Of a DNA stretch of 64,000 nt, positions 26,341 to 34,154 are shown piece after piece. The notes beneath the pieces were generated by a model. That model was not told the DNA's origin, made no database searches, and saw only the letters and a list, made by a program, of their open reading frames with translations. A program made the position numbers and the translations under genes. The stretch covers positions 370,001 through 434,000 of the forward strand of contig JADKIO010000005.1 in NCBI GenBank assembly GCA_016721195.1, written 5' to 3'. The DNA comes from Candidatus Geothrix skivensis. GTDB lineage: Bacteria > Acidobacteriota > Holophagae > Holophagales > Holophagaceae. The stretch's first letter is position 1; every line of letters begins with the position of its first letter.

Positions 26341-29280
26341 ATGTTCGCCCTCGGCATTTCCGATTTCAGCCTCGGTGAAGGCGTCTACCCCGCGAGGCAG
26401 CTGCTCTCCCTGGCCCGCTCCCTGGGCTATCGCGACCTGGTCTGCTGGGACCGGGGCCTGGCGGGCTACCCGAAGCTGCGGGACACGCTGGAGTGGATCC
26501 ACAAGTCCCGCGAGCTCGAGGGGCTGCTGCCGGATCCGCAGTGGGCGGGTTTCCGTCTGCACCTGGGCTGTCGCTTCAGCTGGCGGGGGCACACGTACGG
26601 GGCACTGCCCTTCAGCGACGCGGGCTACGCCGCCCTGAACCGCCTGCTCACGGCCCAGGCCCATGCCGACCACGACCCACCCATCGTCCTTCCGGGCCTG
26701 GGGGAGGCGGAGCCCCCCGGCGACTGCGTGCTGCTGGCGGACGACCTCCCGGGCCTGGACGCCCTGCTGCGGGAAGGCCTGTACGGGGCCCTGCTGGCCC
26801 ATCCCCGCCGCGCCCAGGAGGCCCGGAAGGCGCTGGCCGCGGGCCTGGAGGTCATCGCCCCCCAGGTGCTGCGCTTCCGCACCGCCGAGGGCCTGGAGAT
26901 GCACCGGCTCAAGCGCGCCATCGACCAGCAGGCCACGCTCATCCGCACCGAGGCCCGGTGGGATGCCTCCGAGGCCGCCGTGCTGCGGGCCGACTGGGAG
27001 GCGCGCTTCCCCTTCTGTGATCCCGCTGTGGCGAAGGCCACGGCCGGGGTGCTGGAGCGCATCGCGGGGTGGCGGATCCACTGGGGGAAATGGGAGGTGG
27101 CCCGGCCCTTCGGTCAGGAGGCGGGCGAGGATGACAGCCATCTGAATGTGCTCCTTCGTGAGCGGGTCTGGTCGGGCGTGCGGGCGCGCTTCCCGGTGCT
27201 GCGCGGGGACATCCTGGCCCGCATGGAGCAGGAGCTGGAGCTCATCGCCTTCAAGGGCTTCGCCCGCTACTTCCTGTTGGTGCAGGACATCGTGCTGGCC
27301 CTCAGCCGCGAGGGTCTGCCCACCCGCATCTGCGGGCGCGGCAGCGGCGCGGCCTCCCTGGTGAGCTACGCCCTGCACCTCAGCAACGTGGACCCCGTGG
27401 ACACGAACCTGATGTTCGAGCGCTTCCTCACGAAGGAGCGCAAGGATCCCCCCGACATGGACATCGATTTCGCCTGGGACGAGCGGGACCGCGTCATCCA
27501 GGCCGTGTTCGAACGCTACGGCCGCGCCCGGGTGGCCATGGTGTCCAACCACGCCTACTTCAAGGCCAAGGGTGCGCTAAGGGCCGTGGCCCAGGCCCAC
27601 GGGCGCCCCGATAGCGAGCTCAAGCAGCTGGCCCGCCTCGTGCGCGGCTGGGAGGGGGGCCTGGAGCGCGCCTCCGAGAACCCCGCCTGGGACGTGATCC
27701 TGCGACAGGCCCTGGCGCTGAAGGGCCACTTCCACCAGTTCTCCGTGCACCCCGGCGGCACCATCGTCACCCCCGGGCCCCTCTGGGAGCACGCCGCCTT
27801 CCAGCCCGCGCCCGCCAAGGAAAGCGTGTCCACCACCACCTGGGACAAGGATGGCGTGGAGAACTACGGCCTGGTGAAGATCGATCTGCTGGGGAACCGC
27901 AGCCTGGCGGTCATCCGCGATGCCTACCACGTGCTGGGCAGTCGCGTGCCCAGGGATCCCGGCACCCACTCCCGCCACGACCCCGCCACCCAGGATCTGC
28001 TGAAGCGGGGCGACAGCATCGGCGTCTTCTACGTGGAAAGCCCCGCCACGCGCCAGCTCCAGCAGCGGGTGGGGAAGGGCGACTTCGAGACGTTGGTGAT
28101 CCACAGCAGCCTGATACGGCCCGCCGCCTACCGCTGGGTGGACCGCTACGTGAAGCGCAGCCGGGGCGAGGAGGCCTGGGAACCCAGCGATCCGGTCTTC
28201 AGCGAGCTGCTGTCCGAAAGCTTCGGCGTGCTGGTCTACCAGGAGGATGTCCTCAAGGTCTGCGTGGCGCTGGCGGGCTGGAGCCACTTCGAGGCCGACC
28301 AGCTCCGCAAGCTGCTGGGCAAGCCCGACTGCGAAGCCAAGCTGCCCTTCTTCGAGGCCCGCTTCCGCAGCGGCGCGGCGACCCGCGGTGTGCGGCCATC
28401 CACGGTGGACGAGGCCTGGGACATGATCCGCACCTTCACGGGCTACTCCTTCTGCAAGCCGCATTCGGCGAGCTACGCGCAGGTGAGCTTCGAAAGCGCC
28501 TGGATCAAGACCCACCACCCGGCCGTGTTCTTCGCCTCGGTCATCACCAACCAGGGGGGCTACTACCCCGCCATTGCCTACCTGGGCGATGCCCGGCGCC
28601 ACCGCCTGGTGGTGCGCGGGCCCGACGCGAACCAGTCCCTCTGGCCCTTCAGCGCCGAAGGGGAACAGGCCGTGCGCGTGGGCCTCATGCAGGTGAAGGG
28701 CGCCCAGGAGAAAGAGGTGCGCGGGCTGCTGGCGGAGCGCGAGGTCAAGGGCCCCTTCGCCCACCTGGACGACCTGCTGGGCCGGGTGAAGCTCAGCGTC
28801 CCCACGGCGGAGGCCCTCTGCGCCGCCGGAGCCTTCGACCTCTGGGCCCCGGATGGTGACCGCACGCGGCTCATGTGGGCGCGGCTGGGGGGCGTGCCCC
28901 CGGGCGTGCGCCCGCGCCCCACGGACCTCTTCGACCGCGCCGATCTGGAGATGGAAACCATGGGCCTCACCCTGGACCTGCACCCCGCGGCCCTGGCCCG
29001 GGTGCGGAAGGGTGGCGGCCCCGACCGGGCCGCCGAGGTGTTGAAGCCCAACAAACACCTTCGTTTTTGGGCGCTGGTCGTCGCCGACAAGGATGTGGCC
29101 ACCGAAAAAGGCGAGCGCATGCAGTTCATCACCTTCGAGGACGAGACCGGCCTCTGCGAAGCCGTGGCCTTCCCCGATGCCCTCCGCCGCCGCCAGCGCC
29201 CCTTCCGCGTGGGCGAGATCGTCTGCATCAGCGGAAGAGCCACCCGGCAGGACGGGCTCGCCGTGCTGGAGGTGCAGTGA
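26341..29280 (+). CDS. dnaE2: error-prone DNA polymerase DnaE2 (C-family)
   Basis: C-family polymerase alpha subunit used for translesion synthesis. About 979 residues: N-terminal PHP-type domain (1-200), polymerase palm with RICGRGSGAASLVSYALH, FERFL and the catalytic PDMDIDF (Asp372, Asp374), fingers KGHFHQFSVHPGGTIV, and a C-terminal OB segment (ITFEDETGLCEAVAFPD). The PHP domain is degenerate: where other DnaE proteins have HxH and a DH metal ligand, the text is GISDFSLGEG and WDRGLAG, so no PHP nuclease/phosphatase activity is expected. A little shorter than usual DnaE2. ATG 26341 is used; an upstream GTG at 26329 overlaps imuB. Paired with imuB. Confidence 0.92.
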   Translation: MFALGISDFSLGEGVYPARQLLSLARSLGYRDLVCWDRGLAGYPKLRDTLEWIHKSRELEGLLPDPQWAGFRLHLGCRFSWRGHTYGALPFSDAGYAALNRLLTAQAHADHDPPIVLPGLGEAEPPGDCVLLADDLPGLDALLREGLYGALLAHPRRAQEARKALAAGLEVIAPQVLRFRTAEGLEMHRLKRAIDQQATLIRTEARWDASEAAVLRADWEARFPFCDPAVAKATAGVLERIAGWRIHWGKWEVARPFGQEAGEDDSHLNVLLRERVWSGVRARFPVLRGDILARMEQELELIAFKGFARYFLLVQDIVLALSREGLPTRICGRGSGAASLVSYALHLSNVDPVDTNLMFERFLTKERKDPPDMDIDFAWDERDRVIQAVFERYGRARVAMVSNHAYFKAKGALRAVAQAHGRPDSELKQLARLVRGWEGGLERASENPAWDVILRQALALKGHFHQFSVHPGGTIVTPGPLWEHAAFQPAPAKESVSTTTWDKDGVENYGLVKIDLLGNRSLAVIRDAYHVLGSRVPRDPGTHSRHDPATQDLLKRGDSIGVFYVESPATRQLQQRVGKGDFETLVIHSSLIRPAAYRWVDRYVKRSRGEEAWEPSDPVFSELLSESFGVLVYQEDVLKVCVALAGWSHFEADQLRKLLGKPDCEAKLPFFEARFRSGAATRGVRPSTVDEAWDMIRTFTGYSFCKPHSASYAQVSFESAWIKTHHPAVFFASVITNQGGYYPAIAYLGDARRHRLVVRGPDANQSLWPFSAEGEQAVRVGLMQVKGAQEKEVRGLLAEREVKGPFAHLDDLLGRVKLSVPTAEALCAAGAFDLWAPDGDRTRLMWARLGGVPPGVRPRPTDLFDRADLEMETMGLTLDLHPAALARVRKGGGPDRAAEVLKPNKHLRFWALVVADKDVATEKGERMQFITFEDETGLCEAVAFPDALRRRQRPFRVGEIVCISGRATRQDGLAVLEVQ

Positions 29281-29287
29281 ATCGAAA

Positions 29288-30034
29288 TCAAGGGATGGTT
29301 GCGGGCCCCATGGGTTCGGTGGGGCCGGGCAGGATCAACTCCCCCGTGGAGCGCATCAGCAGCGTGTACACCTTGTTGGGTAGCAGCCGGCCGTAGACGG
29401 CCTGGCCATGCATGGCCTTCACGCCGGTCCGCTTGGCTTGCGGCGCACTGTTGGCGACCTCCCAGAACTTCGCCCAGAGGTCCTTTTCAAAGGCATTGGG
29501 ATTGGCGCCGCTCGCGTAGCGTTCCGGCGGGGCGCCGTTCCGGTCCAGGTAGTAGCCTTCATCGGGCTTCACACGGTTGGTGAAGATGCGCCGGAAGAGC
29601 AGGAGGGCTTTGCCCCGCAGGGGATCGCCCGCCTCCACGAAGTGGTCCTCGAACTTGATGACGAGGGTGTCCACGTAGACTTCCTCGCCTTTCAGCTCAA
29701 ACACTCGCTGGGAGCCCACCACGCCGCCCTGGGGATCCAGTTCCGTGAACCGCAGCTTGTTGAGCATATCCCCCGCAGCATCCCGGGTCTGGGAGAGCAC
29801 TTCCAGCTGCGCGCGGCGCTCGGTGTATTCCAGCAGCTTCAGGTAGGTTTTCAGCCGCAGGGACTCGGTCTCCAGCATGGCCACCTTGGCTTCCAGCCGC
29901 CGCTTGGGGGCCAGCACCATCCGGTCCGCCAGGTAGACGCTGCCAGCCCCCACGCCCACCACCAGCGTGGACCAGAAGAAGAACCGGAACGGGAAGGGAC
30001 GCCTGGGGGATCGGGCCGGAACTGCATCGCTCAT
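29288..30034 (-). CDS. membrane-anchored coiled-coil protein of unknown function
   Basis: 248 residues. A Pro/Arg-rich cytoplasmic tail (1-16), one membrane helix (FFWSTLVVGVGAGSVYLADRMVL), a coiled coil (RRLEAKVAMLETESLRLKTYLKLLEYTERRAQLEVL) and a globular periplasmic part with IKFEDHFVEAGDPLRGKALLLFRRIF and GYYLDRNGAPPERYASG. The outline (helix, coiled coil, beta-rich domain) recalls cell-envelope structural proteins, but no family is recognised. Convergent with dnaE2, seven bases apart. ATG 30034 is chosen over ATG 30073 because a short basic tail before the helix is normal; both are possible. Confidence 0.75.
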   Translation of the reverse strand: MSDAVPARSPRRPFPFRFFFWSTLVVGVGAGSVYLADRMVLAPKRRLEAKVAMLETESLRLKTYLKLLEYTERRAQLEVLSQTRDAAGDMLNKLRFTELDPQGGVVGSQRVFELKGEEVYVDTLVIKFEDHFVEAGDPLRGKALLLFRRIFTNRVKPDEGYYLDRNGAPPERYASGANPNAFEKDLWAKFWEVANSAPQAKRTGVKAMHGQAVYGRLLPNKVYTLLMRSTGELILPGPTEPMGPATIP

Positions 30035-30174
30035 GGGCGCCTCTGACCGCAGCAAACGGCTCAGTACCAACATACGCCCCGGTGGGCCACGTGCCGGGTT
30101 CCCTTCGCCGTTGCAGCCCGCGAGAGAGGCCTTATCGGGCTCGGCCTCTTTTCACCCGCTTGGTTCTGGAGTGT

Positions 30175-30906
30175 TTAGATGGCGGAAGCCTGATCAATCC
30201 GTTGTTGCCATTGCGCCAGGTTCACGCCCTTCACGATCATCCACAGCGTGAATGAGAGCTCTCCGATGAAGGCCGGCACCAGGATGGCTGGAAACAGTGC
30301 GGCCGCGAAGGTCGGCGCTAACAGCAAGGCGAAGCTGTTGATCAGGTAGCTGAATCCCGCAAGGACCATCAGGAACCCGTAGAGCTTCGGAACGTAGCCC
30401 GACTTGAACATGAGATAGCCGCGGATCAGACAGGCGACGCCGAAGAAGATCAATCCAACCCCAAAACCGTAGCCATGGGCCTTGATGGCGACATAGGAGA
30501 GTGTCTGCAACTGAGCTGGCGAAAAGGACGCCAGAGAAGGGGAACCGTCCACCAGATAGAGCGGAACCAGCAGGCTGAGTTTGTTGGCGGCCAGGACGGC
30601 AGTCTGGATCAGGTTGATGTAGGTCGCGAACAGGGCAAGGCTCTTATTCACAGGTTTAAGCAGCAGGTAGAGCACCACGATGACGGGGATGTCAAAGACG
30701 TGCATCAGCAGGTCGCCCACAATGCCCATGCGCCAGAGCAGCGGCGAGGCCGAAATGGCATGGGCCGTCGCGGCCGGATTGCCTGAAACCACCAGTTTGG
30801 CCCGGACGAACACCTCCCCGAACAGGCCAAGCAGGATGATGGCCAGGTAGAACACGCCTGCCACGCGCATGTAGAGCTGGGGTGATCGATCAAAGGAAGC
30901 ACGCAT
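30175..30906 (-). CDS. DUF4386-type membrane protein
   Basis: 243 residues with about six membrane helices. The text RVAGVFYLAIILLGLFGEVFVRAKLVV then SPLLWRMGIVGDLLMHVFDIPVIVVLYLLLKPVN, and AHGYGFGVGLIFFGVACLIRGYLMFKSGYVPK are characteristic of the DUF4386 family, whose function is unknown. The gene is visibly less GC-rich and has more varied codon use than its neighbours, which suggests recent acquisition. It stands alone, with 140 bases or more on each side. Confidence 0.85.
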   Translation of the reverse strand: MRASFDRSPQLYMRVAGVFYLAIILLGLFGEVFVRAKLVVSGNPAATAHAISASPLLWRMGIVGDLLMHVFDIPVIVVLYLLLKPVNKSLALFATYINLIQTAVLAANKLSLLVPLYLVDGSPSLASFSPAQLQTLSYVAIKAHGYGFGVGLIFFGVACLIRGYLMFKSGYVPKLYGFLMVLAGFSYLINSFALLLAPTFAAALFPAILVPAFIGELSFTLWMIVKGVNLAQWQQRIDQASAI

Positions 30907-31051
30907 GGTCTCACCCGCTAGATTTGGGATACAGCTTGGTCATTGAATAACGATCCTGAGGAATGACGCTTGATGATAGGCCGCATACGGCTGGCAGATG
31001 AGTGCCGTTTAGGGGGACGGACGGCTGAACCTTGAAGCCCGGAGGGCAGGC

Positions 31052-31585
31052 TTAGAGCCTCGGCACAACCCCTGCTGCTGCGCAGGCCTCCCGATGGGTG
31101 AGATACAGCCGCAGGTCGAACTCCAGCTGGAAGTAGTCCGGCTCCATGTGGGTGCAGAGCTGGTAGAAGGCCTTGTTGTGCTCGCGCTCCTTCAGGTGGG
31201 CCAGCTCGTGCACCAGGATCATCTTCAGGAACGGAGCAGGCGCATCGCGAAACACCGAGGCCACCCGGATCTCGCGGCTGGCCTTGAGGCGGCTGCCCTG
31301 CACCCGCGATACCGCCGTGAGGGTGCCCAGGGCGTGGCTCAGCAGCTGGAGCTTGGGGTCGTACATCACCTTGTTGAGGGGTGCCGTGGTCTTCATGAAG
31401 CGATCCTTCAATTCCACGGCGGCCTGGAACAGGGCCTTGTCGTTGCGCACCTCGTGCGCCTCCCCGTAGCGGCTGGCGAGGTACGGCCCCAGCTGGCCCT
31501 GGGCCAGCAGCTCGCGCACCCGGGCCAGCACGGTCGGGCTGTAGCCCTCCAGGTAGGGCAGGGGCGTGGCAGTCGGGGGAATCAT
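31052..31585 (-). CDS. YgjP-like zinc metallopeptidase
   Basis: 177 residues with the zinc site HELAHLKEREHNKAFYQLC: two His of HExxH plus the downstream His, as in the YgjP/SprT-like (DUF45) group. Soluble, no signal peptide. The start ATG overlaps the stop of the CvfB-like gene by four bases (ATGA), so the two are co-translated. Substrate unknown. Confidence 0.83.
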   Translation of the reverse strand: MIPPTATPLPYLEGYSPTVLARVRELLAQGQLGPYLASRYGEAHEVRNDKALFQAAVELKDRFMKTTAPLNKVMYDPKLQLLSHALGTLTAVSRVQGSRLKASREIRVASVFRDAPAPFLKMILVHELAHLKEREHNKAFYQLCTHMEPDYFQLEFDLRLYLTHREACAAAGVVPRL

Positions 31586-32430
31586 GGCGTCTTGAGCAGC
31601 CGGATGCCGTCGGCGTCGATGGAGATGCGCCGGGCCTTGTAGAGGGCGCCGAGGGTCTGCTTGAACACCTTCTTGCTGATGCCCAGGAGGGCGTAGATCT
31701 GCTCCGGGGCGCTTTTGTCGGTCACGGGCAGGAAGCCCCCGCGGCGGATCAGCGTGTCGAGCAGGGCCTGGGCCACGGTGCCCACCTTGGCGTAGCCCGG
31801 CGCGCTCAGCGAAAGGCTCAGCTTGCGGTCGGCGCGGGGCGCCTTCACCCAGCCCTCCCGGGTCTCGCCTCGGCTGACTTTGCAGAAGAGGTCGCTGTCG
31901 TGGACCATGCCCCAGTAGCGGTGGTTGACGATGACGCGCACGCCCAGATCCGTGCGGTCCCCGACCACCAGGCTGACCTGGTCGCCCTCCAGGAATTCGT
32001 CGGCCTCGTCCACCAGGAAGTCCGCCAGGCGGGTGGAGGCGGCCAGGTGGCCCGCTTCATCCGAGAAGAGGAACACCAGCACCTTGTTGCCCGGCTTCAC
32101 CAGGCGCCGCACCTCGTGCTGTACCTCTTTCCAGGGCATGAACAGCGGCTTGGGCAGACCCCAGTCCAGGTAGGACCCGGCGGGGTTCACGGACACCACC
32201 TTCAGGAAGGCCACCTCGCCCCCCAGGGCCAGGGGCGGGTGCCGGTGTGCCACGAGGCGGCCTTCGTCCTCCCGGTAGGCGAAGACCTGCAGTGCCTGGC
32301 CGAGTTCCAGGCCTGGGGGCACCTGCTCCAGGGGCAACAGGATCGGCCCCTCGGGACCGCCATCCAGAAACGCGCCCTCTGGCTCCAGGCGCAGGACCTT
32401 CAGATCGTTCAGGGTGCCGAGGGTGGCCAT
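31582..32430 (-). CDS. cvfB: CvfB-like S1 RNA-binding protein
   Basis: 282 residues containing tandem S1-type beta-barrel domains (VLRLEPEGAFLDGGPEGPILLPLEQVP; VSVNPAGSYLDWGLPKPLFMPWKEV; VIVNHRYWGMVHDSDLF) and a C-terminal winged-helix domain (SAPEQIYALLGISKKVFKQTLGALYKARRI). This arrangement is that of CvfB/YitL, an RNA-binding regulator of virulence-factor and stress expression in Firmicutes; a function in this organism is not established. ATG 32430 gives the normal family N-terminus. Operon with the downstream YgjP-like gene; HutD gene starts 20 bases upstream of it on the same strand, so all three may be one transcript. Confidence 0.88.
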   Translation of the reverse strand: MATLGTLNDLKVLRLEPEGAFLDGGPEGPILLPLEQVPPGLELGQALQVFAYREDEGRLVAHRHPPLALGGEVAFLKVVSVNPAGSYLDWGLPKPLFMPWKEVQHEVRRLVKPGNKVLVFLFSDEAGHLAASTRLADFLVDEADEFLEGDQVSLVVGDRTDLGVRVIVNHRYWGMVHDSDLFCKVSRGETREGWVKAPRADRKLSLSLSAPGYAKVGTVAQALLDTLIRRGGFLPVTDKSAPEQIYALLGISKKVFKQTLGALYKARRISIDADGIRLLKTP

Positions 32431-32450
32431 CAGGTCGTCCGGAGCAGGGT

Positions 32451-33050
32451 TTAGAGGGGCCAGATGGAGACGAGTACCAGGGGGGTGGTGCCCATGGTTG
32501 CCCGGACGCCCAGGCTTGCACCGGGGGCTTCGGTCGCGGCTGGCGTATTCCCGAGCCAGAGGCAGTCCCGGGGTTCGAGCTCCACCGCGAGGGGATCCAC
32601 CCGGACGGGCCCCCAGGGCGCGAAGAGCAGGGTGGTGGGGGCCAGGCTGATGGCGGTGGCCGCTGTGCTCAGGTTGAGCCACTCGAGGGTGACCCTCACC
32701 CGGCTGGGATCGCTGATGACCCCGAAATCCACGCAGGGCCCCTGGATGAGCGCGGCGTTCACGGTTGCCTCCCCGGCAAAGGCCACCACCTGGCCCGGGT
32801 GCTTCAGCCGCAGGCGGCCCTGGCCCTCGATATCCAGGATGAGCCCCGAGCCTTCCAGCAAGGTCAGCAGCCGCGCCCGGCCCGGGAAGTGCGAAAAGGG
32901 CCCCGAGGCTTCCACCCGCGCCGAGCTCACCCGCCACAGGAACGGCTCCGCAAGGCTCGCCCCCGCCGGCTCGATGGCGATCTCGGTGGTGCTGCCGCCC
33001 CCATCCTTCCAGGGCATGACGCGGTAGTCGGAGGGGCGGAGATGCAGCAT
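32451..33050 (-). CDS. HutD/Ves family cupin protein
   Basis: 199 residues. The HutD hallmark N-terminus is clear: LRPSDYRVMPWKDGGGSTTEIAIEP, then FLWRVSSARVEASGPFSHFPG and RLLTLLEGSGLIL. HutD is a two-barrel cupin often placed in histidine-utilisation clusters and thought to have a regulatory or protective role; no hut genes are here. Followed at 20 bases by the cvfB-like gene on the same strand. Confidence 0.9.
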   Translation of the reverse strand: MLHLRPSDYRVMPWKDGGGSTTEIAIEPAGASLAEPFLWRVSSARVEASGPFSHFPGRARLLTLLEGSGLILDIEGQGRLRLKHPGQVVAFAGEATVNAALIQGPCVDFGVISDPSRVRVTLEWLNLSTAATAISLAPTTLLFAPWGPVRVDPLAVELEPRDCLWLGNTPAATEAPGASLGVRATMGTTPLVLVSIWPL

Positions 33051-33176
33051 GAGAACAGCTTCTCATGGGGTGGGGAGGTGCTGTCGGAGGCGTTGGAGGT
33101 TCAGGGAAGTTTCGGAACCGAAAAACCAAAGCAGAAAACCACGAAAAATCCCCGACAACGTACGCATTGGCGGGGG

Positions 33177-33216
33177 GATGAACACCGATACCTTCGGATG
33201 AACACCGGGAAAGCGG
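33177..33216 (-). repeat. two 20-bp repeat units beside the 33217-33813 gene
   Basis: Units GATGAACACCGATACCTTCG and GATGAACACCGGGAAAGCGG in tandem. Their first 14 bases are the exact reverse complement of the repeats at 34031-34080 (TATCGGTGTTCATC). They end on the base before the stop codon of the membrane-protein gene. Confidence 0.8.
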
Positions 33217-33813
33217 TCAACGAATGATGCTGGTTGCCTGTTTCTGCTTGCGGCCCCGCGAGGCCAGCACCGCCAAGGCGCCGTTGAGGATGAACACATA
33301 GGCTACGAAGGCGGCATTTTCGAAGTTGTAGATTTGAACGGACAGAAAGCTGATCCCGAAGCCGAAGGCGCTGACGGCATAGGCAATCCAACTCTCGGAA
33401 TGGGGATGGCGATAGGACTTGATGAGGGTGGGTATGCTCGCCAACACATCGGCCAGCAGGGAGCACAGCAGGGCCAGATTGGGTTGGTCGGTGAGGGCCC
33501 AGAGGAGGATGCCGAGGATGGCCGCTGCCATCAGGTAGTAATCGCGCGGTTCACTTTTCCAATAGGCTTTCTTGTTGAAGAAGGAGGCGGCGACGATCAG
33601 CAATGGTGTGAAGCCCGCGACAAATGACGCCCACGACACGCTCTCCGCGCCTTGCGCCCTTTGCGCCGCAAAGATGACCATGGGGAAGATTCCCCAGAGC
33701 AGCCAGGTGATGCGGTTGGGCTGGGCTGTGCCGAGGATGGTTTCGTATAAATAGTAGAAGCCGCCAAGCGAGCCGAGGATGGCACCGATGATCGCGCAAT
33801 ATTCGGGAAGCAT
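33217..33813 (-). CDS. multi-pass membrane protein, PQ-loop-like, unknown function
   Basis: 198 residues with about six or seven membrane helices (EYCAIIGAILGSLGGFYYLYETI; ITWLLWGIFPMVIFAAQ; SWASFVAGFTPLLIVAASFF; AAAILGILLWALT; AFGFGISFLSVQIYNF; AAFVAYVFILNGALAVLAS). The half containing LLCSLLADVLASIPTLIKSYRHPHSESWIAYAVSAFGF, with a Pro in a helix repeated in both halves, recalls SWEET/PQ-loop proteins, but a PQ motif is not exact. Clearly less GC-rich than its neighbours and bracketed by inverted copies of a 20-bp repeat, which suggests acquired DNA. ATG 33813 with AGGTG just upstream is chosen. Confidence 0.78.
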   Translation of the reverse strand: MLPEYCAIIGAILGSLGGFYYLYETILGTAQPNRITWLLWGIFPMVIFAAQRAQGAESVSWASFVAGFTPLLIVAASFFNKKAYWKSEPRDYYLMAAAILGILLWALTDQPNLALLCSLLADVLASIPTLIKSYRHPHSESWIAYAVSAFGFGISFLSVQIYNFENAAFVAYVFILNGALAVLASRGRKQKQATSIIR

Positions 33814-34154
33814 GGGCACCTGACTTGGGATTGGACCAACCATGTGTCTGGAAGGCAGGTGGCATCTGGATCACTGGGGCTGGTGGTGCACAGGTCACCA
33901 GTATTTCGTGCCCATCCTGGCATGGACACCATCAGCCCACCAGCAGAATGGGTCCATTCTCTTTTGAGACGGGACCGCTGAACATTGAGGCCAGATTCGA
34001 CGACTGATGACCAGCCAGAGTTTCGTGCATTATCGGTGTTCATCAGCTTTTATCGGTGTTCATCGGTGTTTATCGGTGGTTTCAATTGCCTTTCCTCCGT
34101 GTCCATCCTCGGCGCTCCCCCATTCCCCTGAGATGATGGTCGTGGAGCCCATTG
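33814..34154. other. 341-base region without a gene
   Basis: Relatively AT-rich. It holds the 20-bp-period repeats at 34031-34080 and the upstream region of the helicase gene. Open frames here are short, different on each strand and without recognisable motifs. Nothing else is supported. Confidence 0.6.
34031..34080 (+). repeat. tandem 20-bp-period repeats, inverted relative to 33177-33216
   Basis: TATCGGTGTTCATCAGCTTT, TATCGGTGTTCATCGGTGTT and a partial third unit TATCGGTGGT follow one another with a 20-base period. The core TATCGGTGTTCATC is the reverse complement of the units on the other side of the 33217-33813 gene. Confidence 0.88.

Noticed and set aside
30124..30152. Hairpin with T-run as terminator
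   Set aside because: It faces the plus strand, where no gene ends nearby; the 7-bp stem with an 11-base loop may be chance.
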